Below the pieces are notes generated by a model that saw only the letters and a program-made list of their open reading frames with translations, ran no database searches and had not been told where the DNA came from. 35,932 nt of DNA from Burkholderiales bacterium (GTDB taxonomy: Bacteria; Pseudomonadota; Gammaproteobacteria; Burkholderiales; Ga0077523), in NCBI GenBank assembly GCA_022843925.1, contig JALHMS010000015.1, positions 7,173 to 43,104 of the forward strand. Reading direction: 5' to 3'. Made by a program: the position numbers and the translations under genes. Shown here one piece after another: positions 8,790 through 17,750 of this stretch; position 1 is the first letter of the stretch, and each line of letters opens with the position of its first letter.

Positions 8790-9477
8790 GGGCGTCGAGC
8801 GAAGCTCGACCCACGGGGGCTGTTTTCAGCGCCGATGAATCCAGTGGCAAGGATGTTCGTGGGTCGCGCTACGCTCGACGCGTCGATGGCTTGGGCCCAG
8901 CGATGAATCCAGGAACGCAGGCGTCGGGCGGAACCCGACACGCGGGGGTTGTTTCCAGTACCGACGAGTCCAGTGGCGAGGATGTTCGTGGGTCGAGCTA
9001 CGCTCGACGCGCCGATGGCTTGGGCACTGCGATGAATCCAGGAACGCAGGCGTCGGGCGAACCCGACCCACGGGGGTTGTTTTCAGCGCCGATGAATCCA
9101 GTGGCGAGGATGTTCGTGGGTCGAGCTACGCTCGACGCGCCGATGGCTTGGGCACTGCGATGAATCCAGGAACGCAGGCGTCGGCGAAGCCCGACCCACG
9201 GAGGGCGTTCTCAGCGCCCCTGGTCCCAACGGCACAGCCCTTCGTGGGTCGAGCTACGCTCGACGCGTCGATGGCTTGGGCCCAGCGATGAATCCAGGAA
9301 CGCAGGCGTCGGGCGAAGCCCGACCCACGGGGGTTGTTTTCAGCGCCCCTGGTCCCGACGGAACAGCCCTTCGTGGGTCGAGCTACGCTCGACGCAGCGC
9401 GCGCTTGGGCACAACAGCGCATCCAGGAACGCAGGCGTCGTGCGAAGCCCGACCCACGGAGGGCGTTCTCAGCGCCG
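8790..9477 (+). repeat. Family A inverted-REP array 2
   Basis: About five units with period 128-129 bp; the marker GCTTGGG recurs near 8889, 9018, 9146, 9274 and 9403. Same two inverted hairpins and the same orientation as array 1. Here the first hairpin is GTCGAGC-TAC-GCTCGAC with a loop different from array 1, and several linkers carry CTGGTCCC instead of GATGAATCCAG. It fills the whole space between the DUF1223 and YciI-like genes, both on the + strand, apart from about 110 bp before the latter. Confidence 0.93.
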
Positions 9478-9586
9478 AGTTGTCACCACACTGTCTTCGC
9501 ATCCCGCTGCGGCGCGGTGTACGCTCGCGCCACCGCGTCCGTCCCTTCCTTCCCGGCGCGACCAACCCAGTGCAAAGGATTGTCCG

Positions 9587-9883
9587 ATGCCCTATGCCAT
9601 CCAGACGCTCGACAAGCCCGGTGCAGCAGACATCCGCGCCCGCACCCGTCCGGCCCACCTCGAGTACCTGACCACTCACCAGCATCTTCTGCTGGCGGCC
9701 GGAGCGCTCATCGACGACGACGGTACGGGTGGCAGCGGCGGCATCCTGATCGTGGACACCGACGATCGTGCCGAGGCGGAGCGCTTCATTGCCGAGGACC
9801 CGTTCACGCTGGCCGGGCTCTTCGAGAAGGTCACGGTGACACGCTGGCGCAAGGCGTTCTTCGACGGTCAGCGCCTCGTCTGA
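9587..9883 (+). CDS. YciI-like family protein
   Basis: A 98-aa protein resembling the YciI family (ferredoxin-like alpha/beta dimer). It starts MPYAIQTLDKPGA, has RPAHLEYL near residue 25 where the family has a conserved His, and ends with the usual AERFIAEDPFTLAGLFEKV block. Family members are small cytoplasmic proteins of mostly unknown function, some related to muconolactone isomerase-like folds. The ATG at 9587 follows AAAGGAT at about 9574, a reasonable ribosome site; an upstream in-frame ATG at 9440 lies in repeat sequence and was rejected. It stands 75 bp ahead of the large histidine kinase gene on the same strand and could share its message. Confidence 0.85.
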   Translation: MPYAIQTLDKPGAADIRARTRPAHLEYLTTHQHLLLAAGALIDDDGTGGSGGILIVDTDDRAEAERFIAEDPFTLAGLFEKVTVTRWRKAFFDGQRLV

Positions 9884-9958
9884 CGCGATGAGCGGGCATT
9901 CGGGAGGGCCCTCGGTGCAGTCGGACGGGGCTTCGGAAACGGGGGGCCTGCCCGCGCC

Positions 9959-12900
9959 ATGAAGCCGACGCCGCCGACCGGGCAGCGCGCGAGCGGGGGG
10001 CGTCCGGAGCAGGCGTTGGCGTTCGCTGTCGCGCCGTGGATCGTGCTCGGCCTTTCGCTCACGCTCACCGTCCTCGCCTGGTGGTCCGCCGGGGCCGACC
10101 GGTCGCAGGATGAAGCGCGGCATTTCGACGCCGTTGTCGCCGATGTCCTGCAGCGCGTGGACGCGCGCTTCGTTGCAACGGAACAGGCAGTGCGTGCCGC
10201 GGCGAGCTTCGTATCCACCAGCAGGGACGTCACGGCGGCAGACTGGGAACACTTCGTCCGCGGACTCTCGCTGCCGGAGACCACGTTTCCCGGTGCCATG
10301 GGGATGGGTTACGTCCAGCGTGTGCCGGACGGCGATCTCCCGGGTCATGTCGACGCGCTGCGCCGCGGCCGGGCCGGCTACACCGTCTGGCCCGAGGGCG
10401 CCCCGTCCGACCACTATCCCATGGTCTTTGTGTGTCACCTCGATGCCGCCGCCGCGGACCGATCCCTCGGATTCGACTCCGCCGCCGACGGCCCGCGGCG
10501 TGATGCGATCGAGCGCGCAGCGAGCACGCGGAAGCTGACGTACTCGCGCGTCGTCACCAATCGACCCGACGTCGGCGCGGGTGCGAAAGGGCTGGTCCCG
10601 TCGGGCCCCGCGTTTCTGATGTACGCGCCTGCGTGGGCACCGGCGGCCCCGGGGCGGGAGGGGCAGCTCAGGGGCCTTGCCATGGCGCGCGTGGACATCC
10701 AGTCGCTGCTGAAGAGCGCGCTGCCCGCCGGATCCGTTGCGGCCGTTGCCCTTGTCGCCGTGGATTCCGACGGCCGTACCGTCACGATCGACACCCATCC
10801 CGATGGGGCGCGGTTCGTGCGCCTTGCCCCCCGCGAAGTGGCCAGCACCCGCGGCGGCGTGGCGTTCTCGATTCGCGTCGCGCCACTGGCGTCGTTCGGG
10901 ATCGCCGACGGAGGCGGCCTGGTCTTCTGGGTACCCATCGTCGGCGGCCTGGCGTCCTTCGCCCTGTTCGGTGGCGTCCTGGTGCTCGACCGGCGACGCC
11001 GGGCCGAAGTGGCCGGTCTCAACGCGGCGATCGACGAGAACGCACGCCGATTTCGCGACATGGCCGACACGGCGCCGTTCACGGTATGGCTCGCGGACAC
11101 GAGGATGTGGATCACGTATCTCAACCCGGCCTGGTCGGAGAGCACAGGATTGCCCGCCGGTCAGGTCACGCTGCAGAGTTTTGCGCCGGCGTTGCATCCC
11201 GAGGAGAAGCCGCTTCTGGAAGGCACCGCCCGCAACGCCATCGCCACGCTCGCCGACTTCGCCGTGCAGCACCGCGTCCGGCACGTGGGCGGGCAGTGGC
11301 GCTGGCACCTGACGCGCGGACGCGCCATCCGTGACGGTCAGGGGAGGCCGGTCGGCTTCATGGGGATGTCGCTCGACATCCATGACCTGAAGGCCGCCGC
11401 CTCCGAGCGCGAGGCCAGTCTCGCCTTCATGAAGGACCTCGTCGACGCGATTCCGATCCCGATCGTCGTGAAGGACGACAAGCTGCGCTTCGTGTACGTC
11501 AACACCGCGGCCGGCGACATGCTCGGTCGAACGCCGGACGAAGTCCTGGGAATGGACGATTTCGCGTTGTTCCCGCGGGAGGACGCCGAGCGATTCCGCG
11601 AGCGCGACCATGACGTCCTGGCCTCCGGCAAGGCGCTGCGCGACGACGTCACGTACGCGCCGATCCACGGGCCCAGGGTCGTGAAGGGGCTCGGCATGCA
11701 GGTGCCGCTGCGGCGTCCCGACGGCAGCGTGTTCCTGGTGGTCTCTGCGATCGACATGACCGACCGCCACGAGGCCGAGCAGGCCGCGCGCCGGGAACGG
11801 GGATTCCTCGATGCCATCATCGACGCCATGCCGCAGCCCGTGTTCGTGAAGGACGACCGGCATCGGTGGGTCCGGGTCAACCAGGCCTTCGCCGACGTCT
11901 TCGGACAATCGAAGGACGCGATCGTCGGCCGTTCCGATTGCGATTTCCTCCCACCCGAGATCGTTGCCGAGGCCTACGCGGAGGACGACGAGGTTCTCGC
12001 GACCGGGCAGCCCGTGACACGGGAGATCCGCGCGAGACGGCCGGGCAGCGACGGTCGCTGGGTCCTGTTGCGCAAGGCCCTGGTGCAGCGGGAGGATGGG
12101 GCGCGATTCGTCGTCGGCACGACGGCCGCCATCGACGATCTGAAGGCGGCGCAGGAGCGTTCGGAGAACGGCGAGCGACTCCTCGTGCAGGTGCTCGAAG
12201 CGCTTCCGATCATCTTCGTCGCGAAGGACGAGAAGGGTCGCGTCGTGCTGGCGAACGATGCGTTCCTCTCGTTCCACGGCCTCGAGCGGGAGGCGACGCT
12301 CGGCCGCACCGATGTCGAACTGTTCGGGCCGGACCGCGGCGGGTGGTATCGCGCCCAGGACCGCGCGATGCTGGATGGCGGCGAGCCCCTCGTTTTCGAG
12401 GAATCCATGACGGCGGCCGACGGCAGCGGTCACTGGGTCATCAAGAGCAAGCGTCTCGTCGACACCCCGGGGACCGGGAAGCTGGTGCTCGTCACGGTGC
12501 AGGACATCACGGCGCGGCGGACGGCAGAGGCCTTCCTCGACGCGGTGCTCCAGTCCATCCCGGTACCGATCGTCGTGAAGGACCGCCATCACCGGGTCGT
12601 CCAGGCGAATCGCGAGATCCTCGATTTCTTCGGGTGCAAGCGCGAGGATTTCATCGGGCGCACCGACGACGATCTCTTCGAGCCCGCGACCGCCGCCCAG
12701 AACCGCGCCGAGGACGACGCGCTGTTCGCGACGCACGGCGAGACCTCCATCGAGCAGCGCTACGACATCGCAGGTTCGCGCAGCGCGTGGATCATCAAGC
12801 GCAAGCGCGCGTTCTCGATGCCCTCGGGCGAGCAGTTCATCGCGCTGTCGTTCGTCGACATCACCGAGCGCCGGGAGGCGGAACTCGAAGTGCGACGCAG

Positions 12901-15364
12901 CCGCGCCTTCCTCGACGCGCTGATCGGGGCGATGCCGCAGGGCGTGTGCGTCAAGGACGAATCCGGCGTCTGGGTGCTCGCGAACGAAGCGCTGTGCCGC
13001 ATGTCCCGCCAGCCGGCGGAGCGGGTCATCGGACACCGCAATGCCGACATCTACGGCGAGGAGGCCGGCCGTCGCTACGACGCCGAGGACGCCGAGACGC
13101 TGCGCAACGGTATCCCGGTGGTCGTCGAGGAGTTCACGGCCGCCGCCGCCATCGCCCCTTGGATCCTGAAGACGAAGACACCGGTGACCATGCCCGACGG
13201 CAGCCGTTATCTCGTCGTCACGGTCACCGACATCACGGCGCCCAAGCGCGCGGGCGAGGCGGCCGAGCGCGCCCGCCACTTCCTCGACGAGATCGTCGAC
13301 GCGGTGCCCGTGCCGGTGTACGTCCGCGACGCGGCGCATCGCATCGTCGTCACGAACCAGGCGGCCGTGCGGCTCCATCGGCGTCCCAAGCACGAACTCA
13401 TCGGTACCACGCTCGGCGCGCTGCTCGGCGCGCCGGCCGATCTGGAGGGGCGACTGCGGCAGGCCACGGGGGACTCCCGCGTGGTCGAGGTGCCGCTGTC
13501 CTATCCCGATGGCCGCGTGCTCTGGACGATGCGCAGCGAGGTGGCCACGCAGCTCGCCGACGGCAGCGAGTACGTGATCAGCGTCGATGTCGACATCACC
13601 GAGCGGCGCAGGGCGGAGCAGGCGCTGCGCCAGACGTCCCTGCGCCTGGAGGTGCTCAACGCGATCGCACGTGCGATGACCGCCGGCGCGTCGATCGACG
13701 CGATCCGCCAGATCGCGGTGCGGGAGCTGTCACTCGTGCTCGGAGGAAGGCTGGTCGCGCTGTGCGAAGTCGAGCCGGATGGCGGCCTGAACCCCCTCGC
13801 CTCCGCCGCGATGCCCGATGGTCTGGCAGCCGCGACCGGTGGAACGGTCCGGCAGCGAATGGCGCCGGGGGCCGTGGCTGCCCTGCGCGCCGGCGAACTG
13901 GTCCGTGTGGAGAACGCGTCCCGGGATCCCCGTTGCGACGGGCAGCAGTTGACGATCGGCGACGCGCCGGTGGTCGCCTTCCTCGATGCGCCCATTCGAA
14001 GGGGACGCGACGATGGCTTCATCGCCGTCCTGTGCGTGGCCTCGACCACCCCCCATGCCTGGACCGACCAGGAGGCGACCATCGTCACGGAGGTCTCCAA
14101 GACCCTGGCGGTCGCCGAGATCAACGCGCGCACCGAAGCCGAACGGCGGCGCGTCGAGACCGAGTTGCGGGATCGCGAGTCCCGGTTGCGCACCATCGTG
14201 TGGGCGGCCGACCTCGATGTCTGGTCGTGGGACATCCGCGCCCAGACGCTCCAGCTCTCGCCCGGGGCCGCCACCCGGGTCGGGCGGCACGGCCATCCGC
14301 TCGAGATCCCTATGGCGGACTTCCTGGCACACGTGCACCCCGACGACCGCGAACGCATGGCTCGGACAGTGCGGCAGGCACTCACCTCCGACGCCGACCA
14401 GTACGAGGTCGAGTACCGGCTGCAGCATGTCGAAGGGTTCTACATGGACACGCTCGCCCGGGCGCACATCAGCCGCGATGCGGATGGGATGGCCGTGAAG
14501 GTCATGGGGGGCAGTCTCGACGTCACCGAGTACCGCGCCGCGCAGGAGGCCCTGCGGCGCCACCGCGACGACCTGGAGCGGCTCGTCGCCGAGCGCACGC
14601 GGGAACTGACCGAGGCCAAGGAGGCGGCCGAGATGGCGAACCAGGCGAAGTCGGCGTTCCTGTCGAACATGTCGCACGAACTCCGTACGCCGATGCACGC
14701 GATCCTGTCGTTCTCGCGCCTCGGCATCGACCGGAGCCACGGGGGGCAGGGTTCCGTCGATCGCCTCACCCAGTATCTGGAGCGCATCCACCAGAGCGGC
14801 AACCGGCTCCTGCTGCTGCTGAACGATCTGCTCGACCTCTCGAAGCTCGAAGCCGGCAAGATGCATTACGAGTTCGACCACCACGAGCTGCCGGACATCG
14901 CCGGTACGGTGGCGGCGGAACTGGCCGAGCTGGCCCGGGAGAAGCAGGTGCAGGTGTCGATCGAGGAGGACGGCCGGGCGCCGCGGGCCTGGTGCGATGC
15001 CGTGCGGATCGCGCAGGTCGTCCGCAACCTGCTCTCCAACGCGATCAAGTTCACGCCGGCCGGCCGCCGCGTCCGTCTCGTCATCGACGCCGATGCCCTG
15101 GATGGCGAACCCGCGGCACGGCTTCAGGTGATCGACGAAGGCGTGGGCATCCCGCCCGACGAACTGGAGACCGTCTTCGACAAGTTCGTCCAGAGCAGCA
15201 AGACCAAGAGCGGTGCGGGCGGTACCGGCCTCGGGCTCGCGATCTGCCACGAGATCGTGCAGCAGCACGGCGGCCGGCTCTGGGCGATGAACAATCCCGA
15301 CGGTGGGGCCTGCTTCACGTTGCTGCTCCGCATGCGCCCCGGCTTCACCGCGTCCACGCACTGA
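9959..15364 (+). CDS. CHASE/multi-PAS/GAF sensor histidine kinase
   Basis: A 1801-aa membrane sensor kinase. TM1 is at about 22-42, a CHASE-type periplasmic sensor at about 55-300 and TM2 at about 321-343. Cytoplasmic PAS domains follow at roughly 364-478, 487-604, 612-730, 738-852, 856-972, 981-1095 and 1105-1217, then a GAF domain (about 1228-1390) and another PAS (about 1405-1526). HisKA has the phosphoacceptor H1573 in MSHELRTPM, and the ATPase has its N box at 1690-1700, G1 (DEGVGIP) from 1726, F box VFDKF at 1739-1743 and G2 (GGTGLGLAI) to 1762. There is no receiver or HPt domain, and no response regulator gene lies in the window, so its partner is elsewhere. The second to seventh PAS domains share a repeated opening motif, a sign of internal duplication. 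The ligand is unknown. Confidence 0.93.
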   Translation: MKPTPPTGQRASGGRPEQALAFAVAPWIVLGLSLTLTVLAWWSAGADRSQDEARHFDAVVADVLQRVDARFVATEQAVRAAASFVSTSRDVTAADWEHFVRGLSLPETTFPGAMGMGYVQRVPDGDLPGHVDALRRGRAGYTVWPEGAPSDHYPMVFVCHLDAAAADRSLGFDSAADGPRRDAIERAASTRKLTYSRVVTNRPDVGAGAKGLVPSGPAFLMYAPAWAPAAPGREGQLRGLAMARVDIQSLLKSALPAGSVAAVALVAVDSDGRTVTIDTHPDGARFVRLAPREVASTRGGVAFSIRVAPLASFGIADGGGLVFWVPIVGGLASFALFGGVLVLDRRRRAEVAGLNAAIDENARRFRDMADTAPFTVWLADTRMWITYLNPAWSESTGLPAGQVTLQSFAPALHPEEKPLLEGTARNAIATLADFAVQHRVRHVGGQWRWHLTRGRAIRDGQGRPVGFMGMSLDIHDLKAAASEREASLAFMKDLVDAIPIPIVVKDDKLRFVYVNTAAGDMLGRTPDEVLGMDDFALFPREDAERFRERDHDVLASGKALRDDVTYAPIHGPRVVKGLGMQVPLRRPDGSVFLVVSAIDMTDRHEAEQAARRERGFLDAIIDAMPQPVFVKDDRHRWVRVNQAFADVFGQSKDAIVGRSDCDFLPPEIVAEAYAEDDEVLATGQPVTREIRARRPGSDGRWVLLRKALVQREDGARFVVGTTAAIDDLKAAQERSENGERLLVQVLEALPIIFVAKDEKGRVVLANDAFLSFHGLEREATLGRTDVELFGPDRGGWYRAQDRAMLDGGEPLVFEESMTAADGSGHWVIKSKRLVDTPGTGKLVLVTVQDITARRTAEAFLDAVLQSIPVPIVVKDRHHRVVQANREILDFFGCKREDFIGRTDDDLFEPATAAQNRAEDDALFATHGETSIEQRYDIAGSRSAWIIKRKRAFSMPSGEQFIALSFVDITERREAELEVRRSRAFLDALIGAMPQGVCVKDESGVWVLANEALCRMSRQPAERVIGHRNADIYGEEAGRRYDAEDAETLRNGIPVVVEEFTAAAAIAPWILKTKTPVTMPDGSRYLVVTVTDITAPKRAGEAAERARHFLDEIVDAVPVPVYVRDAAHRIVVTNQAAVRLHRRPKHELIGTTLGALLGAPADLEGRLRQATGDSRVVEVPLSYPDGRVLWTMRSEVATQLADGSEYVISVDVDITERRRAEQALRQTSLRLEVLNAIARAMTAGASIDAIRQIAVRELSLVLGGRLVALCEVEPDGGLNPLASAAMPDGLAAATGGTVRQRMAPGAVAALRAGELVRVENASRDPRCDGQQLTIGDAPVVAFLDAPIRRGRDDGFIAVLCVASTTPHAWTDQEATIVTEVSKTLAVAEINARTEAERRRVETELRDRESRLRTIVWAADLDVWSWDIRAQTLQLSPGAATRVGRHGHPLEIPMADFLAHVHPDDRERMARTVRQALTSDADQYEVEYRLQHVEGFYMDTLARAHISRDADGMAVKVMGGSLDVTEYRAAQEALRRHRDDLERLVAERTRELTEAKEAAEMANQAKSAFLSNMSHELRTPMHAILSFSRLGIDRSHGGQGSVDRLTQYLERIHQSGNRLLLLLNDLLDLSKLEAGKMHYEFDHHELPDIAGTVAAELAELAREKQVQVSIEEDGRAPRAWCDAVRIAQVVRNLLSNAIKFTPAGRRVRLVIDADALDGEPAARLQVIDEGVGIPPDELETVFDKFVQSSKTKSGAGGTGLGLAICHEIVQQHGGRLWAMNNPDGGACFTLLLRMRPGFTASTH

Positions 15365-15371
15365 ACATCCG

Positions 15372-15386
15372 GGCGGGCGACCCGCC
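15372..15386 (+). terminator. Weak hairpin after the kinase gene
   Basis: Perfect 6-bp stem GGCGGG-CGA-CCCGCC, starting 7 bp after the kinase stop codon and followed by only a short T run (ATCGTTTCG). It could be a weak or partial terminator. The MFS gene starts 34 bp further on, so read-through is likely. Confidence 0.3.
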
Positions 15387-15419
15387 ATCGTTTCGCGACC
15401 CTCGGGTATTCTCGCCCCG

Positions 15420-16616
15420 ATGCTTCCCGTGACCCGGCGTTCCACGCTCTTCCTCCTCGCGGCCGCCGGCTTCGTGTCGGGCGCCTCCATGCGCGCCACC
15501 GATCCGCTGCTCCCCACCCTGGGCCACGATTTCGGTGCGCGTGTCGCCGATGTCGCGATGGTCCTGACCGCCTTCACCTTCGCGTACGGCCTGTTCCAGC
15601 CGATCCACGGCGTCGTGGGCGACCGGTTCGGCAAGCTCCGTGTGGTCTCCATCGCGATGCTCTTCGCGGCCGTGGCGGCGACTGCCAGCGCTTTCTCCGT
15701 CGGTCTGGGCGGGTTGACCCTCTTCCGCTTCCTCACCGGCATGGCGTCGGGCGCGGTGATTCCGCTCTCCCTCGCCTTCATCGGTGACCGCTTCGCGTAC
15801 GAGGGCCGGCAGGCGCGGCTCGGCCGCTTCATCGCAGGCACGTTGCTGGGCCAGAGCATGGGGCCGCTCATCGGCGGGCTGCTGTCGGATCTGCTCGGCT
15901 GGCGTGCGGCCTTCGTGGCGCTGGGCGGCGCGTTCCTCGTCGTCGGCGTGCTGCTCGGGTGGGAAGCCCTGCGGGACGACGACCGCGGCAGCGGCATCTT
16001 CTCGGCGCCGTGGCAGCGCTACGGCGAGATGCTCCGCTCCGCCCGTGCCCGCGCCGTGCTCGCCACCGTCGGTATCGAGGGGTTCCTCTTCTTCGGCGCG
16101 TTCGGTTTCGTCGGTGCGTACCTGAAGCAGCGGTTCGGCCTGTCGGACAGCCTGACGGGCCTCATCGTGGCCGGTTTCGGCGTGGGCGGCGTGGCGTACA
16201 GCGTGATGGTGGTGCGGCTCGTGAAGCGGCTGGGCGAGGCGGGGCTCGTGGGGGCCGGCGGCGTCACGCTGCTCGCGTGCTTCCTCGGCATCGCAGTGAT
16301 GCCGGCATGGTTCGCAACGGCCCCGTTCGTCGTGCTGCTCGGTTTCGGCTTCTACATGCTGCACAACACGCTGCAGGTGCGCGCAACCGAGATCGCGCCC
16401 GCGGCCCGCGGGGCTGGCGTGTCGTTCTTCGCGTTGTGTCTGTTCCTCGGTCAGGCGATCGGCGTGTCGGCGTTTGGCGCGGTCATGGATCGCTTCGGCT
16501 ACCCTGGCCCGTTCGTCGCGGCCGGCGTGGGACTCGCGCTCCTGGCGGTCGGCTTCCGGCGGTTCCTCCGCGCGCATCCCGTAGGGGCCATGGAGATGCC
16601 GCCGCGGGCGAGCTAG
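15420..16616 (+). CDS. MFS transporter
   Basis: A 398-aa major facilitator superfamily permease of the DHA1-like type with about 12 hydrophobic segments across its length. The loop 2-3 signature GDRFGKLR (67-74) is intact, and a charged central loop (REALRDDDRG-like, near 190-210) separates the two six-helix halves. It is probably an inner-membrane exporter or importer of a small molecule; the substrate cannot be told. The ATG at 15420 is 55 bp after the kinase gene and puts the N-terminus directly before TM1; a longer frame from 15303 runs inside the kinase gene and is not credible. It may be co-transcribed with the sensor kinase. Family A array 3 begins about 35 bp after its stop. Confidence 0.88.
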   Translation: MLPVTRRSTLFLLAAAGFVSGASMRATDPLLPTLGHDFGARVADVAMVLTAFTFAYGLFQPIHGVVGDRFGKLRVVSIAMLFAAVAATASAFSVGLGGLTLFRFLTGMASGAVIPLSLAFIGDRFAYEGRQARLGRFIAGTLLGQSMGPLIGGLLSDLLGWRAAFVALGGAFLVVGVLLGWEALRDDDRGSGIFSAPWQRYGEMLRSARARAVLATVGIEGFLFFGAFGFVGAYLKQRFGLSDSLTGLIVAGFGVGGVAYSVMVVRLVKRLGEAGLVGAGGVTLLACFLGIAVMPAWFATAPFVVLLGFGFYMLHNTLQVRATEIAPAARGAGVSFFALCLFLGQAIGVSAFGAVMDRFGYPGPFVAAGVGLALLAVGFRRFLRAHPVGAMEMPPRAS

Positions 16617-16651
16617 GAGTGGCCCAGGAAGTACCGCGCCGAAGGAGGCCT

Positions 16652-17016
16652 CGGCGCTGAAGACACCCCCGTGGGTCGGGCTCCGCCCGACGCCCGCGTT
16701 CCCGGATTCGCTGCTGCGCCCAAGCCGGCGCAGCGTCGAGCGATGCTCGACCCACGAAGGGCCTTCGTCCCTGGACTCGTCGACGCTGGAAACAACCCCC
16801 GTGGGTCGAGCTTCGCTCGACGCCCGCGTTCCTGGATTCGCTGCTGCGCCCGAGTCCACGCAGCGTCGAGCGATGCTCGACCCACGAAAGGGCCTCGCGA
16901 CTGGATTCCTCGGCGCTGAGAACAACCCCCGTGGGTCGAGCTTCGCTCGACGCCCGCGTTCCTGGATTCGCCGTTGTGCCCAAGCCATCGCCGCGTCGAG
17001 CCATGCTCGTCCCACG
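16652..17016 (-). repeat. Family A inverted-REP array 3
   Basis: Just under three units with period 130 bp (GTGGGTCG at 16671, 16801 and 16931), in the opposite orientation to arrays 1 and 2. Hairpins are GTCGGGC-TCC-GCCCGAC or GTCGAGC-TTC-GCTCGAC alternating with GTCGAGC-GAT-GCTCGAC. The last hairpin (about 16995-17012) is degenerate, with CATGCTCGTCCCAC in place of the consensus, so the right edge looks decayed. Confidence 0.92.
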
Positions 17017-17085
17017 CCGCTGCCGGTGGCGCGCCGACCCAGCGCTGTGCGACGATACACGGCTGGTCCTGACCCCGGTTCCGCC

Positions 17086-17283
17086 ATGGAAGACACGCCG
17101 CCCGCCATCACCGCCGCTTCGCAGGTTGCCCGCATCTTCGAGTGGCGACGCGGCTTCGAAACGATCCCTCCGTTCGACCCGGGTATCGAGGCGGGGCGCT
17201 TTGTCGCATGGGCCGAAACGGCCGGCACCGCTGCCGGGGTTCTCTGCCCGCGCGTCGACCAGCGCCCCCTGGAGGCCGCATGA
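17086..17283 (+). CDS. Small unknown protein (65 aa) coupled to the SufU-like gene
   Basis: A 65-aa ORF that I do not recognise. It starts MEDTPPAITAASQVARIFEW, is acidic, contains a single cysteine (LCPRVDQ near residue 54), and has no signal peptide or membrane segment. It is supported by context: its TGA overlaps the ATG of the SufU-like gene in an ATGA arrangement, the classic sign of translational coupling, and it begins just past repeat array 3. Its ATG has no strong ribosome site. The frame is open leftward through the array as far as 16801, so part of the openness may come from the stop-poor repeat. It could be a real accessory protein of the iron-sulfur scaffold or a chance ORF that only provides coupling. 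Confidence 0.5.
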   Translation: MEDTPPAITAASQVARIFEWRRGFETIPPFDPGIEAGRFVAWAETAGTAAGVLCPRVDQRPLEAA

Positions 17284-17717
17284 GCAAGCTGTACGACGAG
17301 GTCGTCCTCGATCACATCCGCAACGCACGCAACTACCGCGTGATGGAGGGTGATCACCGCATCGGCGAGGCGGTGAATCCGCTGTGCGGCGACACGTTCA
17401 CCGTCTTCGTTCGCGTGACCGGGGATGTGGTCGACGAGGTGAGTTTCCAGTGCGAGTGCTGCGGCATTTCGATGGCGTCGGCCTCGATCATGACCGAATG
17501 GGTGCGCGGCCGGCGGGTGGCGGATGCGCTCGCCGTGAAGTCGACGTTTCTCGCCGCGGCGCGTGCGCGGGTGGTGTCGGCCGGCGATGATGCGCCACCC
17601 GACCACGAGGCCGTCCTGCGCGTCGTGGCCGCCACGCCGAATCGTGAGGGCTGTGCGACGCTTGCCTGGACCGCCCTCGAGAACGCGCTCACGGATTCCG
17701 GATCGGCCGTCGCCTGA
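17280..17717 (+). CDS. SufU/NifU-N-like iron-sulfur scaffold protein
   Basis: A 145-aa protein of the NifU N-terminal/SufU group. Key residues are visible: C36 and D38 in NPLCGD, C61 in the CCGISMASAS block (with extra cysteines C58 and C60), and C125 in REGCATLAW. These match the three cysteines and the aspartate that bind zinc or nascent clusters in SufU. SufU proteins accept sulfur from a SufS-type cysteine desulfurase; IscU-type proteins build clusters. The CATLAW ending and the lack of an IscU LPPVK-like motif favour the SufU side. No desulfurase or other Suf/Isc gene is in the window. Start ATG 17280 has GGAGG just upstream and overlaps the 65-aa ORF. The binding-protein gene follows 33 bp later on the same strand. 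Confidence 0.85.
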   Translation: MSKLYDEVVLDHIRNARNYRVMEGDHRIGEAVNPLCGDTFTVFVRVTGDVVDEVSFQCECCGISMASASIMTEWVRGRRVADALAVKSTFLAAARARVVSAGDDAPPDHEAVLRVVAATPNREGCATLAWTALENALTDSGSAVA

Positions 17718-17750
17718 CATCCCCGCTTCTCACGACTCCCGCTCCCGACC

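Noticed and set aside
9383-13393. Very long open frame (over 1300 codons) on the - strand
   Set aside because: It is antisense to the multi-PAS kinase; its translation is low-complexity Arg/His/Asp-rich with no domain resemblance, a known effect of biased third-position GC.
11866-15432. Second long open frame on the + strand inside the kinase gene
   Set aside because: The product is arginine/glycine-rich with no recognisable motif, while the kinase frame shows ordered PAS, HisKA and ATPase motifs throughout.
16617-17085. Insertion sequence or integron-like site between the MFS gene and the SufU-like gene
   Set aside because: The interval is explained by family A units; there is no transposase, integrase or flanking target-site duplication visible.
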